Shown here: positions 47,434 through 56,914 of the stretch, piece by piece
Position numbering within the stretch: the stretch's first letter is position 1
Layout of the letters: each line of letters begins with the position of its first letter
NCBI RefSeq assembly: GCF_900625095.1
Contig: NZ_LR130760.1
Coordinates: 924,417-988,416 of the forward strand
Direction of reading: 5' to 3'
Source of the DNA: Acinetobacter ihumii
Lineage (GTDB): Bacteria; Pseudomonadota; Gammaproteobacteria; Pseudomonadales; Moraxellaceae
Length of the DNA stretch: 64,000 nucleotides
The notes under the pieces: generated by a model
The model's input: the letters and a program-made list of their open reading frames with translations, nothing else
Told to the model about the DNA's origin: nothing
Database searches by the model: none
Position numbers and translations under genes: made by a program

Positions 47434-47793
47434 TTACTGTAAATGACATTGAATATTATATTTCTTTAATATTTGCATTTCTTTGGATGCCAATACCTGA
47501 TTAATAAAATCCTGTTTGGTCATTTTAGCGTAAGAAAGTGGCAAGTCAGATCGATATTGATCATTAACCTGGTATAAATCTTGCACATACTGATTCACAA
47601 TGCCACAAAATTGTGTCTGCTGCACAGGCGTAAATTGTGTCTGCTGTGGATTAAGTGAACGTAAAAAATTACGCATATCTGTATTATAAGTATTTGAGAT
47701 TTTCTCTACAGAACGGACGTAGCGTTCAGGTGGAGCTGCCAAAACGGATTGCCCCAAAATCATTAAACTCAACAATAAGGTGATCTTTTTCAT
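47434..47793 (-). CDS. Exported hypothetical protein
   Basis: A 119-residue protein with a signal peptide (MKKITLLLSLMILGQSVLA|APPERY). The mature part is helical and hydrophilic, with two Cys (FCGIV and the C-terminal IQCHLQ) that may form a disulfide in the periplasm. The start is the ATG at 47793; a further in-frame ATG lies at 47805. No family is recognised, and no terminator is obvious on either side. Confidence 0.65.
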   Translation of the reverse strand: MKKITLLLSLMILGQSVLAAPPERYVRSVEKISNTYNTDMRNFLRSLNPQQTQFTPVQQTQFCGIVNQYVQDLYQVNDQYRSDLPLSYAKMTKQDFINQVLASKEMQILKKYNIQCHLQ

Positions 47794-47845
47794 AAATATA
47801 ATCAATACAGTATTTCAGTTAAAAGAGAATTTAATGGCTTGCTTT

Positions 47846-48229
47846 TCATTCTTTAATCAAATGAATAAATGCAGGCTTATGTTCTATAAAATACTCTTCT
47901 GTTGGAGCTTGTATATGCCCCTGCTCTACGGTTCCTAAACGCAATCGAATTATTTCAGGTAAGTCCAAACGATAAGAATATATAGGGCTTGCACAAATTT
48001 TACATGATACACGTGCTTTTTGTGGCGTATGAAAGTATTCATGCAGATTCTCTTGACCTTGAAGTAATATAAAATCTTGCTTTTAAATAGGACTATTCCA
48101 TCCACCTAGTGCACCCTGCGCCTGCTGACAATCCATACAATAACAAAGAATCGATTTTTCAATTATAGCATCATAACGGTATTGAACTGCTCCACATAGA
48201 CATTTACCCCTTATATTTTTATTTTGCAT
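47846..48229 (-). pseudogene. GFA/CENP-V-family gene with one in-frame stop
   Basis: Read on the minus strand, codons 1-48 give MQNKNIRGKCLCGAVQYRY... to GGWNSPI, then TAA at 48083-48085. The same frame continues for 78 more codons (KQDFILLQGQENLHEY, ARVSCKICASPIYSYRLDLP) to a TGA at 47846. The joined product of about 126 residues plus the stop position fits the glutathione-dependent formaldehyde-activating (GFA) family. Its zinc cysteines are all present (CLCG, CYCMDC, CKIC). AGGTGAG before the ATG is a good ribosome-binding site. A single substitution, for example from AAA, CAA or GAA, would explain the break. It may be recent decay, a sequencing error or, less likely, read-through. Confidence 0.8.
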
Positions 48230-48252
48230 ATTTCTCACCTTTACATATTATC

Positions 48253-49713
48253 TTATATTTTAAGCAGTCGTTCTGACTGCATTTGTTTAAGTCGCTGATC
48301 AATCGTTGCACTCATCGCATTGTTGCCCTTTGCTAGACGCTGCGCGTGTAGCATTGATTTAATGGCATTTTCCTCATAACCCGACCAATATTCAACCTCA
48401 GCCCGATAACGCAACACATTGACCGTTCTTAAAGGTGATTGAGTATCGACATTGGCTGCTTGTTGTAAAAGCCGCCAGCCTTCGATATCTTTATTATTAT
48501 GCTGAATAAATCGTTGTACCAGTTTTTGTGCTTCAGCACTTTTCCCTTGTCGAATCAAAATTTCAGCTAATTTATACGCTAAAGGGCGATTCTCAGGCAT
48601 GGTACGCTGGGTATTAATAATGGCCTGATAAGCATCATCCAGTTTATTTTGATTTAAATAAATATCCGCTTGTAAAATGGTGATTAATGTATTGCTCGGG
48701 AAAGTTGTCTTAACTCCTTCCAGCATTTCCTGAGCTTTGGCATAGTCTCCCTGATTGTTATAAAAAGCACTCATCGCCAATTGGGCAGGTTTGTTATTTT
48801 GATTTACCTGAATCTGTAACAACTGTTCGGTGACCTGATGCGTTTCGACCAAGGTATACCATTTTAAAATCTGAAAATCAGGATCATAAAGTTTCGACTT
48901 TACTGTAGGAAACTGGTTAGCACGTAAGCGTGATTCGCTCATCCTTTCAGATGTCAATGGATGCGTCATCCAGAAATCAGGTAAATAGCTCAATCGGCTC
49001 ATTGACCGATTCATCGTCTCAAAAAAATCTGCCATACTCTGCGGATTATAGCCAGCCGCATACATATATTGCATACCAATTCGATCAGCCTCGCGCTCCT
49101 GATTACGACTATAAGTCAATTGATTATCCATGAGAGCGGCTTGTGTACCTAACATCACTGCTGCACCAGCATCCGATTTGGTTTGTGCAGCAATGGCAGC
49201 CCCCACCAAAATACCCGCTAAAGCCAACAACCCTTGCCCCTTAAAGGCTTCCTGAGAGCGGCTATAATGGCGCTGACTGACATGGGCAATTTCATGTGCC
49301 ATCACCCCTGCAACTTCGTCAATATTATGTGCAGATGCAATCAAACCCGAATTTAAAGCAAACAATCCGCCCGGAACCGCAAAAGCATTAATCTGAGGAT
49401 CATTGACTACGACCATGCCAATGGGTTGTCCTAATTGAGTTTGACTCAATATCTGCGCAAAAACTCGAAAAAACTGATCCTCAAGCCAAGGATCATGCAA
49501 AACAGGCAATTGTCTTTGAACTTGGCGGTAAACTTTTTCCCCAATCATTTTTTCTTTTTGCTGGTCAATGAGTCCAACACCACTGCCAATTTCTGGCACT
49601 TCAATTTGCGTAGTGGCAGATTGATACAAATAATCGGAATGTGCCTGTGTAACTCCAGTCACCATGCTTAAAGCCAATACCGTTGCCACATGTTTCAAAT
49701 CACGATCTCTCAT
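48253..49713 (-). CDS. BepA-like periplasmic M48 zinc metalloprotease with TPR domain
   Basis: A 486-residue exported protease and chaperone related to BepA (YfgC), which helps outer-membrane protein assembly and degrades stalled LptD. It has a signal peptide ending near VTQA|HS. The M48 zinc site is His140-Glu141-x-x-His144 in GVMAHEIAHVSQRH, with the third ligand in NQEREADRIGMQYM (about 204-214). The C-terminal half has TPR-like helices (DDAYQAIINTQRTMPENRPLAYKLAEILIRQGKSAEAQKL). The start at 49713 matches the signal peptide; the frame is open to 49746. All catalytic residues are intact, unlike the second M48-like gene at 51691. Confidence 0.9.
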   Translation of the reverse strand: MRDRDLKHVATVLALSMVTGVTQAHSDYLYQSATTQIEVPEIGSGVGLIDQQKEKMIGEKVYRQVQRQLPVLHDPWLEDQFFRVFAQILSQTQLGQPIGMVVVNDPQINAFAVPGGLFALNSGLIASAHNIDEVAGVMAHEIAHVSQRHYSRSQEAFKGQGLLALAGILVGAAIAAQTKSDAGAAVMLGTQAALMDNQLTYSRNQEREADRIGMQYMYAAGYNPQSMADFFETMNRSMSRLSYLPDFWMTHPLTSERMSESRLRANQFPTVKSKLYDPDFQILKWYTLVETHQVTEQLLQIQVNQNNKPAQLAMSAFYNNQGDYAKAQEMLEGVKTTFPSNTLITILQADIYLNQNKLDDAYQAIINTQRTMPENRPLAYKLAEILIRQGKSAEAQKLVQRFIQHNNKDIEGWRLLQQAANVDTQSPLRTVNVLRYRAEVEYWSGYEENAIKSMLHAQRLAKGNNAMSATIDQRLKQMQSERLLKI

Positions 49714-49811
49714 CAAAAAATAAGGGATAATTGACCACAGAATCAATGATCAATTATCCCCAATATAGCACTGAAAATATGCGTAATTTGCAATAAAGTG
49801 TTATGGCAAAT

Positions 49812-50771
49812 TTAGCCATTTACCAAGTATTGTGGTGTTCTACCTTCCAGTGCATCAACGAGATTTTTATATGCCAGTTTTGCCATTTTCAAACGTGTTT
49901 CCGCTGTTGCAGAACCAATATGCGGCAAGGTCACCACATTAGCTAAGTTGAATAATGGTGATGACTGTAACGGTTCTTTTTGATAAACATCCAGACCCGC
50001 CGCAAAGATTTTCTGCTGTTGCAAGGCATCAACTAAAGCCTCTTCATCCACTACTGAACCACGTGAAATGTTGACAAACACCGCATGTGATTGCATTTTT
50101 TCAAATTGAGCCTGCCCCATCAGTGCTTTAGATTCAGCATTTAAATCGACCGCAACTACCACAAAATCAGATTGGCTCAACAACTCATCCAAAGTGCAAT
50201 AGCGTGCATTTAAAGGTTGTGCCAACTCCAACTTTTCACGGCGGTTGTGGTAAAGAATATTCATATTAAAGCCATAGAAACCACGTCTTGCTATAGCTGC
50301 ACCAATATTGCCCAGACCAATAATACCCAGTGTTTTACCAAAAATATCCTGTCCAAACTGCGCAGGTCCTACAGTTCGCTTCCATTCACCGTTTTTTGTC
50401 CACCGATCCAGTTCAGGTACTTTACGTGCAGCACTGACCAATAAGGTAAAAGCCAGATCAGCTGTGGTTTCAGTGAGAACATGCGGTGTATGCGCTAACC
50501 AAATCTTTTTTTGGGTGAGGTAATCGACATCATAATTATCATAGCCCACACTAACCGTTGAGATAATTTTTAATTGCTGTGCTGGTGCAAGATTACTTTC
50601 ATTCAATAAACGCCCTGCCCCTATCATGGCATCGGCATCGACCACTTCCTTGCGAATTTGCTCATTGATATCACCCTGCTTCGGATTTAAGAGTACGACC
50701 TGATAATCTTGTTCAAGTTGCGCCAAAACCGTTGAGTCAATTTGACTAAATACCACGACTTTCTTTTTCAT
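49812..50771 (-). CDS. ghrB: D-2-hydroxyacid dehydrogenase (GhrB-like glyoxylate/2-ketogluconate reductase)
   Basis: A 319-residue NAD(P)H-dependent reductase of the D-isomer 2-hydroxyacid dehydrogenase family. SVGYDNYDVDYLTQK, LGIIGLGNIGAAIARRG (Rossmann), FVNISRGSVVDEEALVDAL (catalytic Arg), AAGLDVYQKEPL (Glu) and LPHIGSATAETR (His) are all present. The closest named group is GhrB/TkrA, reducing glyoxylate, hydroxypyruvate or 2-ketogluconate. The precise substrate is not certain. A copy of the dispersed palindromic repeat lies upstream of its start. Confidence 0.88.
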   Translation of the reverse strand: MKKKVVVFSQIDSTVLAQLEQDYQVVLLNPKQGDINEQIRKEVVDADAMIGAGRLLNESNLAPAQQLKIISTVSVGYDNYDVDYLTQKKIWLAHTPHVLTETTADLAFTLLVSAARKVPELDRWTKNGEWKRTVGPAQFGQDIFGKTLGIIGLGNIGAAIARRGFYGFNMNILYHNRREKLELAQPLNARYCTLDELLSQSDFVVVAVDLNAESKALMGQAQFEKMQSHAVFVNISRGSVVDEEALVDALQQQKIFAAGLDVYQKEPLQSSPLFNLANVVTLPHIGSATAETRLKMAKLAYKNLVDALEGRTPQYLVNG

Positions 50772-50824
50772 TAGACGTCCTTATTGAATTGCTTAAATAT
50801 CTAAAATCGGAGACATACCAAATG

Positions 50825-50897
50825 TCTTTCATCACTGTTTAACTCCTCTTTATTTTTCATTAAGAAAGAAATAAAAAGGACTTATAAAAGGAATCTA
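50825..50897. repeat. Dispersed palindromic repeat, copy B
   Basis: Left end TCTTTCAT (50825-50832) and right end ATAAAAGGAATCTA (50884-50897) form a degenerate version of the outer inverted repeat of copy A. Inside is TTTATTTTTC paired with GAAAGAAATAAA. The right half, starting AGAAATAAAAAGGAC (50867-50881), matches 1125-1155 at 27 of 31 bases. It lies between ghrB and the holD-like gene. Confidence 0.55.
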
Positions 50898-50924
50898 CTG
50901 ACTAAAATATCAAGAAAAGAGATG

Positions 50925-51599
50925 TTATGGGGTTAACATGAGTTGCCATAAACGGCGTTTGAGTAACGGCTGATCAATCATGTCTTGTAAACTTGCGAGT
51001 TGCATGACCTGAGCATGTTGAACCACCTCAAGTTCTCCTAAAATCACAATTCGCTTATCTGTCGCCAAAGCATCCAGAAACCCCTGAACATAGGTCTGCA
51101 CGCCACGAGCATCGCGAAAATTCTCTAAAGGAAATGGCCATTTAAGTTCATTATAAACACCCGTTAAAGCAGCCTGAATATTGTGCCAAAGTTGCCGCTG
51201 TTGTTTAGATAATTGTGAACTTTCAACCATCAAAACCACTTGATCAAGACAGTACGCCTCTAATGTAAACTCAGTTTGAACTACAGCTAAATCTTGATTT
51301 TCAACATTTTTTACAGGTTGGAGCAATGCCGACGGAATATCCACATCCGTTTTGGACACATTGACTGCCGTCGTCTCTTCAATTGTCGGCTGAAGGGTCG
51401 ATTTTAAGTCAGATATAGTTTTTACTGGGGAAATATTCGCGATTTGATCTAGAGTTGTATTATCATTATTCGTAGTTTTAATATCTGCAACTTGGTCACG
51501 CCAGAGGCTTGCAGTCTGTTTTTTTTGGCATGATACGGTTCGTGGAACCCACAGATCCACCCCCATTGCTGCCAAAATATTTCGCTGCTGCCCTGTCAT
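50925..51599 (-). CDS. Putative DNA polymerase III psi subunit (HolD-like)
   Basis: A 224-residue protein with no clear catalytic motif. The N-terminus MTGQQRNILAAMGVDLWVPR resembles the short peptide at the start of HolD (psi) that binds the chi subunit. The C-terminal part (LWHNIQAALTG..., FPLENFRDARGVQTYVQGFLDAL, RIVILGELEV, ASLQDMIDQPLLKRRLWQLM) follows the psi pattern of a single compact domain ending in an aligned helix. A low-complexity Thr/Asp/Asn linker of about 90 residues separates the two. The start is the ATG at 51599, and the in-frame TTG at 51671 is rejected. HolD diverges quickly, so this is a reasoned guess. Confidence 0.5.
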   Translation of the reverse strand: MTGQQRNILAAMGVDLWVPRTVSCQKKQTASLWRDQVADIKTTNNDNTTLDQIANISPVKTISDLKSTLQPTIEETTAVNVSKTDVDIPSALLQPVKNVENQDLAVVQTEFTLEAYCLDQVVLMVESSQLSKQQRQLWHNIQAALTGVYNELKWPFPLENFRDARGVQTYVQGFLDALATDKRIVILGELEVVQHAQVMQLASLQDMIDQPLLKRRLWQLMLTP

Positions 51600-51690
51600 C
51601 TTGATACGATCACCCCCATATTCAAAACCTATTCTACTCTGCTTTTTCCGCTTTTTCAGAGTTTTTAGCAAATCAGATTTTGAACGTAGT

Positions 51691-53616
51691 TTAAATAATC
51701 ATGAGGGTGTTTTTCTTTTGCATTTGATCGACAATATCATCTGTTTTAAAGCCAAATCGCCAATACAATAGTTCTAAAACATCCAGCTCATCTTGGGTAA
51801 TAATACGGTCACTCCATAGACACATTTCTGCAATTCCCAATATGCTAAGTCGATCACGTAATAATAGTCCTGCGCAATCATTTAAGATTTCTGCCAAATC
51901 AATCGGCTCATCTGAGATTTCCTGATACAACGCCATTTCTTCTAAAGTTAAAATATGGGTGAGGATACGATCACGCACTTCGAGTTGATTAGGGCTATTA
52001 ATCTGTTGCACATGCAATAGCGCATCAATTAAACGTACAATTTGCGGTTTAACCTCTTCAATTGAAGTGGGCATATGTACTGGCATTAAATCCAGTTCAA
52101 ACTTTACCCGCTCAAGTAACAAAGCATCCAGCAATCCCACTTCACCATCTTCCTGAATAATTAAGGCCAAACGCGTTAAAAATTGTCGGGCAATGGTCGC
52201 AGGAAGTGCGCCAATATTTTGGCAAGCCTCATGAAAAATTTGAACGTGAACACGACCATCCAGATATAACAAGGCATCAATAATCGCACGGCTGACTTGA
52301 GCATTTGATGGTACAAATTCACGGTATTGTCGAATCATCAAAATGGCAACCATCACTTCACGTGAGCCCGTTGCAGTTTGTAAAGCCCGTTGAATTAATT
52401 CAGGACGTTTAATATTCTGACGAATTTCAGCTTTAAGGGGTTTAATGGCATCATTTAAAGCAAAACTGATGGGAGATAAGCGCAATAATGGCAAAGGCTG
52501 TGGTGACACCCATGGCGTGTAGGCATTCCCATCCATTTCCTCAAGTGAACGAAACAAACTAAACAACGGTCGGTTACGTAATTTTTTTAAATTTTCAAGT
52601 TGCAGTTCCTGCAAAATACCCGGATTTAATTCATAAATGCGATCTTCAATACTTGGATGAATATTTAACCAGCTTTGCGGACTTAAAGAATTAGCAAAGC
52701 ACATGTGCGCGATAGATTCAGAAAATACACTATGAATTTGTGAACCAGCATGATGCACATAAATTCTGAGTAGCGTCTGGGTATTGGCATTACTTTGAAT
52801 CAGTTGCATGGTTTTATAATCATTTCTAAAAGTGCGTCCACTTAAAGTTAAGTATTTGATTAAACGTGTAATTAAAACACCCATGCTACCTAATAACCAA
52901 ATCACTCCACCAAGAGCAATATAAAAAGTTTCAAACTTGCGCTGCTTATTTTTCTGATACGGCTTAAAACCACGTTTTGCAATACGACTTCCCAATTGGC
53001 TAAAGGTGATTAAACCACTATATAAAATTTTAAGTTTGGTATTTTCAACGGCTTCACCAGATAAAATTTGATTAAATTCATGACTTAACAAACCATAAAG
53101 TTCAACTTCATCCAGATTTTGTAAGGCTCCCCAAGTCAACATAATGACCACATTTTTTTGATCAAAACCTGCGGTAAGCGCATTTACACCGACTTCATCT
53201 GGCAATACATATAATATAGGGGTTTCAATTCCAAAACGCTCAGCCAACTGCTGTGAAAGTTTTAGTGCAGTGCTTTCTTCAGGTGTGCTCTCTAACAGCT
53301 CAAGGCGACGTCCTTTGAGCTGCTTCGCAAGAGAATGCCCTCCTTCACGCAATACATAAAGCTCATAACAGGCAGAGCTTGTTGCAATCGCAAATAATAA
53401 AATGATCAGATACGGACTTAGACTGTGCCATAAAATCGATTGGCTATAGTCAAAATAATGGACTAAAAGTCCAAGGGTAATATTTAAAATAAATACTGTC
53501 AGCAGCATTGCGACCAAACACATGCTGGCAGACCACATCATATTTTTATTTTCAACCAGATAATGACTGACTTCTTTCAATGTAAATATGTCCTGATTAC
53601 ATTGTTGCCCCATCAT
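51691..53616 (-). CDS. M48-like membrane protein with a degenerate zinc site
   Basis: A 641-residue protein with two N-terminal membrane helices (about 28-52 and 67-88) and two more near 232-255, as in HtpX-like M48 proteases. The region EVGVNALTAGFDQKNVVIMLTWGAL is typical of them. The catalytic motif reads SHEFNQ at 178-183, so the second zinc His is Gln, and the third-ligand Glu region is also changed (GRTFRNDYKTMQL). It is therefore very likely not a protease. The C-terminal 250 residues form a helical region resembling a tellurite-resistance TerB-like fold (SRAIIDALLYLDGRV..., LALIIQEDGEVGLLDALLLE). The role is unknown; a scaffold or decoy function is possible. Confidence 0.8.
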   Translation of the reverse strand: MMGQQCNQDIFTLKEVSHYLVENKNMMWSASMCLVAMLLTVFILNITLGLLVHYFDYSQSILWHSLSPYLIILLFAIATSSACYELYVLREGGHSLAKQLKGRRLELLESTPEESTALKLSQQLAERFGIETPILYVLPDEVGVNALTAGFDQKNVVIMLTWGALQNLDEVELYGLLSHEFNQILSGEAVENTKLKILYSGLITFSQLGSRIAKRGFKPYQKNKQRKFETFYIALGGVIWLLGSMGVLITRLIKYLTLSGRTFRNDYKTMQLIQSNANTQTLLRIYVHHAGSQIHSVFSESIAHMCFANSLSPQSWLNIHPSIEDRIYELNPGILQELQLENLKKLRNRPLFSLFRSLEEMDGNAYTPWVSPQPLPLLRLSPISFALNDAIKPLKAEIRQNIKRPELIQRALQTATGSREVMVAILMIRQYREFVPSNAQVSRAIIDALLYLDGRVHVQIFHEACQNIGALPATIARQFLTRLALIIQEDGEVGLLDALLLERVKFELDLMPVHMPTSIEEVKPQIVRLIDALLHVQQINSPNQLEVRDRILTHILTLEEMALYQEISDEPIDLAEILNDCAGLLLRDRLSILGIAEMCLWSDRIITQDELDVLELLYWRFGFKTDDIVDQMQKKNTLMII

Positions 53617-53621
53617 AAATT

Positions 53622-53647
53622 AAAAAAGCGGGAAAAACCCGCTTTTT
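53622..53647 (-). terminator. Terminator of purF
   Basis: Stem AAAAAGCGGG / CCCGCTTTTT with loop AAAAA, 16 bases past the purF stop on the minus strand, with the T run supplied by the left A tract. Confidence 0.9.
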
Positions 53648-53662
53648 AGTGAAGAATTTAGC

Positions 53663-55204
53663 TTACAACTCTTCTTTAATTCCAGTCAAATCCACTGAAG
53701 CAGCATCGATATTGACATCAATATAGCCATCCTGCCCTTTCTTTGCAGTGTCATTACGCTGACGCTCAAGATTTTCAAGATAAGCTTGATCAATACCACC
53801 CGTCACATATATCCCGTCAAACACTGAACTATCAAATTCAGTTAAATCAGGAACCTTACTGGTACGAACAGCATTTTTAAGATCTTCAAGATCCTGAAAA
53901 ATAAGACGATCTGCACCAATAATATCCTGAATTTCTTCAACACTCCGTTGTGAAGCAATCAATTCAGCTTTGGCTGGCATATCAATTCCATACACATTTG
54001 GATATTTCACCATTGGCGCAGCCGAAGCGAAATATACTTTTTTGGCACCCGAATCACGCGCCATTTGAATGATTTCGTTACATGTCGTACCGCGAACAAT
54101 TGAGTCATCGACAAGTAGTACATTTTTGCCTTTAAATTCAAGTTCAACTGGATTCAGTTTCTGGCGTACTGATTTTTTACGTTGTTGCTGACCGGGCATA
54201 ATGAAGGTACGGCCGATATAACGGTTTTTCATAAACCCTTCACGGAACTTCACACCTAAAATATTCGCCAGTTCAAGTGCCGAAGTACGACTGGTATCTG
54301 GAATTGGAATCACCACATCAATATCGTGCTCTTCACCCCATTCACGCAAAATTTTATAGGCCAGTTTTTCACCCATTTTCAAACGTGCTTTGTACACTGA
54401 AATACCATCAATAATGGCATCTGGACGTGCAAAGTAGACGTATTCAAAAATACATGGACGATGATGCGGTTCAGCCGCACATTGTTGGGTGAAAAGCTCA
54501 CCTTTATCATTAATAAATATCGCTTCACCTGGCTGAATATCACGCTCAATCTTAAAGCCAAGTGCGGTAATCGCAACGGATTCAGATGCAATGATGTATT
54601 CGGTACCCTGTTCTGTTTCACGCGATCCATAGATGAGAGGACGAATACCATTCGGATCACGAAAACCAACTAGACCATGACCCGTGATCATCGCCACCAC
54701 ACCATAAGCCCCTTTACAACGCTCATGGACACGTTTCACTGCATGAAAAACATCTTCTGCACTCGGGTTTAAAGTGCCACTTTTTTGTAGCTCATGCGCA
54801 AATACATTCAGCAGAACTTCAGAATCAGAATCGGTATTCATATGGCGCAAATCTGTTTTAAACAGATCATCATGAATATCAGCAGCATTGGTCAGGTTGC
54901 CATTGTGCGCGAGCGTAATACCGTATGGCGAGTTTACATAAAACGGCTGGGCTTCTGCGCTGCTTGCCGAACCTGCGGTAGGATAACGCACATGACCGAT
55001 GCCATAATTACCAATCAGGGCACGCATATGGCGAGTATGAAATACATCACGCACCATGCCGTTGTCTTTGCGCAAAAATAGACGACCATTATGGCAAGTC
55101 ACTATTCCAGCCGCATCTTGTCCACGATGTTGCAACATCGTTAATGCATCAAATAACATTTGGTTAACTGGCGCCTTACCGGCAATACCAACTACTCCAC
55201 ACAT
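53663..55204 (-). CDS. purF: Amidophosphoribosyltransferase
   Basis: First committed enzyme of purine synthesis, making phosphoribosylamine from PRPP and glutamine. The 513-residue protein starts MCGVVGIAG, with Cys2 as the glutaminase nucleophile after Met removal. [31 protein letters not shown] and [14 protein letters not shown] belong to the glutaminase half. The PRPP loop [17 protein letters not shown] is in the C-terminal phosphoribosyltransferase domain. cvpA lies 25 bases upstream, the classic purF neighbour. Confidence 0.97.
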   Translation of the reverse strand: MCGVVGIAGKAPVNQMLFDALTMLQHRGQDAAGIVTCHNGRLFLRKDNGMVRDVFHTRHMRALIGNYGIGHVRYPTAGSASSAEAQPFYVNSPYGITLAHNGNLTNAADIHDDLFKTDLRHMNTDSDSEVLLNVFAHELQKSGTLNPSAEDVFHAVKRVHERCKGAYGVVAMITGHGLVGFRDPNGIRPLIYGSRETEQGTEYIIASESVAITALGFKIERDIQPGEAIFINDKGELFTQQCAAEPHHRPCIFEYVYFARPDAIIDGISVYKARLKMGEKLAYKILREWGEEHDIDVVIPIPDTSRTSALELANILGVKFREGFMKNRYIGRTFIMPGQQQRKKSVRQKLNPVELEFKGKNVLLVDDSIVRGTTCNEIIQMARDSGAKKVYFASAAPMVKYPNVYGIDMPAKAELIASQRSVEEIQDIIGADRLIFQDLEDLKNAVRTSKVPDLTEFDSSVFDGIYVTGGIDQAYLENLERQRNDTAKKGQDGYIDVNIDAASVDLTGIKEEL

Positions 55205-55228
55205 AGCAACCTCGCAGACAAGCTAGGA

Positions 55229-55816
55229 TTAATAAAAAGGATTTTGGGTTGAATGACTGGAGCGATCTTTTACTGGATCTGATTCAGCCATTTCTTTTGA
55301 AGGGCGATGAAACACACTCCCTTCAGATGTCACATGTTGCATCGCCTCATTTGCAGCATCTTTCGATAACTCTGTGGCTAATGGCGCATAAGGTAATAAA
55401 ACCTGAACAAATTTGGACTGTTTCCAGTGAGGTGAACTTTCTACCCACGGCCCAAGCCCTTGCATGGTAATCAGCACAATTAATAAACCTTTTAACGTGC
55501 CAAATGCACCGCCTGCCAAACGATTGAGCGGTCCCAAACTCATGCTTCTTAGCATTAGATTGAGTAAACCCGTGACGATCCAGGTCAGTACAATAATTAT
55601 GAGCACAATAAATGCAAAGGCAGCAATTTTTTGCACGACTGGATCATGACTCAATACCACCATGCTTGGCGCTAAAAAGTTTGCATATTTCGCGCCAACA
55701 ATTAACGCCAATATCCAACCAATCAAGTTCGCAAAGGCTTTTACGAATCCTTGTCGCAAACCGTTTAGCCCTCCAATGAGCAGGAGTATCAGAATAATGA
55801 TATCCAGTGTATTCAT
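55229..55816 (-). CDS. cvpA: CvpA family membrane protein
   Basis: A 195-residue inner-membrane protein with four hydrophobic segments (IIILILLLIGGLNGLRQGF, NLIGWILALIVGAKYA, KIAAFAFIVLIIIVLTWIVTG, FGTLKGLLIVLITM) and the family motif RLAGGAFGTLKG. CvpA is needed for colicin V production in E. coli and for envelope stress tolerance; its biochemical role is open. It directly precedes purF, as usual. The hydrophilic C-terminal tail of about 60 residues is variable in the family. The second of two adjacent ATGs is taken as start. Confidence 0.92.
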   Translation of the reverse strand: MNTLDIIILILLLIGGLNGLRQGFVKAFANLIGWILALIVGAKYANFLAPSMVVLSHDPVVQKIAAFAFIVLIIIVLTWIVTGLLNLMLRSMSLGPLNRLAGGAFGTLKGLLIVLITMQGLGPWVESSPHWKQSKFVQVLLPYAPLATELSKDAANEAMQHVTSEGSVFHRPSKEMAESDPVKDRSSHSTQNPFY

Positions 55817-55819
55817 CAC

Positions 55820-56824
55820 TTAGTTGAAAGCACTCACGCAATCTTTTATCAGGGTTGGACCTGTATATATGAGGCCACTATAAATTTGTACAAGGCTGGC
55901 CCCTGCATCTTTTTTTGCAAGCGCATGTTCACCCTGAGTAATGCCACCAACGCCAATCAGAGGAATTTGTCCATTTAAACATGTCGCAAACTGGCGCAGG
56001 CATTCCGTACTCTTTTCAAATACTGGCGCACCAGATAAACCGCCTGCTTCATTGCCATAAGGCAAATTCTCTACACCAATACGCGCTAAAGTGGTGTTGG
56101 TCACAATGAGTCCATCAATTTTAAACTGCAATAATTGCTTTGAAATAAATTCGATATCTTCTTTGGTCAAATCAGGTGCAACTTTTAAAACCAATGGAAC
56201 ATAATGATGATATTGTTCTGCTAACTCTAACTGACGTTGTTTTAGGGTTTGCAATAATTCGGTGAGCGCATCACCGCTTTGTAAGCTACGCAAATTTTTA
56301 GTATTGGGTGACGAGATATTGACCGTAATATACGAAGCGTAGTGATAAACTTTTTCCAGACAGATCAGATAATCATCGACTGCGTTTTCAACAGGAGTAT
56401 CGGCATTTTTGCCAATGTTAATGCCTAAAATACCTTTAAACTGAGATGCTTTGACATTTTCAACGAGCTGATCGACACCCTCATTATTAAAACCCATCCG
56501 ATTAATAATGGCTTTTGCTTCTGGAATACGAAATAGTCGTGGTTGTGGATTACCTGCTTGTGGACGTGGAGTAATGGTTCCGATTTCAATAAAACCAAAG
56601 CCCAGACCTGCTAACGCATCAATATAAGCACCATTTTTATCCAGACCAGCCGCCAAACCGACTGGATTTGGAAATTCAATGCCCATGCAAGTTACGGGCT
56701 TAGGTGCAATACGCTGGCGCGATAATCCTATTTTATGTGTAGATTTGAGTAATGATAAGGTCAGTTCATGTGCACGCTCAGGCGACAAAGAGAACAACAA
56801 CGGGCGAGCAAGCGAATATAACAT
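55820..56824 (-). CDS. pyrD: Dihydroorotate dehydrogenase (quinone), class 2
   Basis: Membrane-associated flavoenzyme of pyrimidine synthesis that passes electrons to quinone. The 334-residue protein begins with the class 2 amphipathic N-terminus ([23 protein letters not shown]). [55 protein letters not shown] and [18 protein letters not shown] include the catalytic Ser175 region. The C-terminal [30 protein letters not shown] binds FMN. The family-typical start at 56824 is preferred over an ATG at 56869. cvpA follows three bases downstream. Confidence 0.95.
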   Translation of the reverse strand: MLYSLARPLLFSLSPERAHELTLSLLKSTHKIGLSRQRIAPKPVTCMGIEFPNPVGLAAGLDKNGAYIDALAGLGFGFIEIGTITPRPQAGNPQPRLFRIPEAKAIINRMGFNNEGVDQLVENVKASQFKGILGINIGKNADTPVENAVDDYLICLEKVYHYASYITVNISSPNTKNLRSLQSGDALTELLQTLKQRQLELAEQYHHYVPLVLKVAPDLTKEDIEFISKQLLQFKIDGLIVTNTTLARIGVENLPYGNEAGGLSGAPVFEKSTECLRQFATCLNGQIPLIGVGGITQGEHALAKKDAGASLVQIYSGLIYTGPTLIKDCVSAFN

Positions 56825-56914
56825 ATCTATCAAGTCTACTGCTTTTTCAGGTAGGCATATTATAGGCATAGGTATACTAAAACACCATGCTTAGCGACCT
56901 TTTATTTTAAAACC

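Noticed and set aside
51600..51671. Longer start of the holD-like protein at a TTG
   Set aside because: The added residues are Lys/Arg-rich and unlike the family N-terminus, whereas the ATG at 51599 directly gives the HolD-like beginning.
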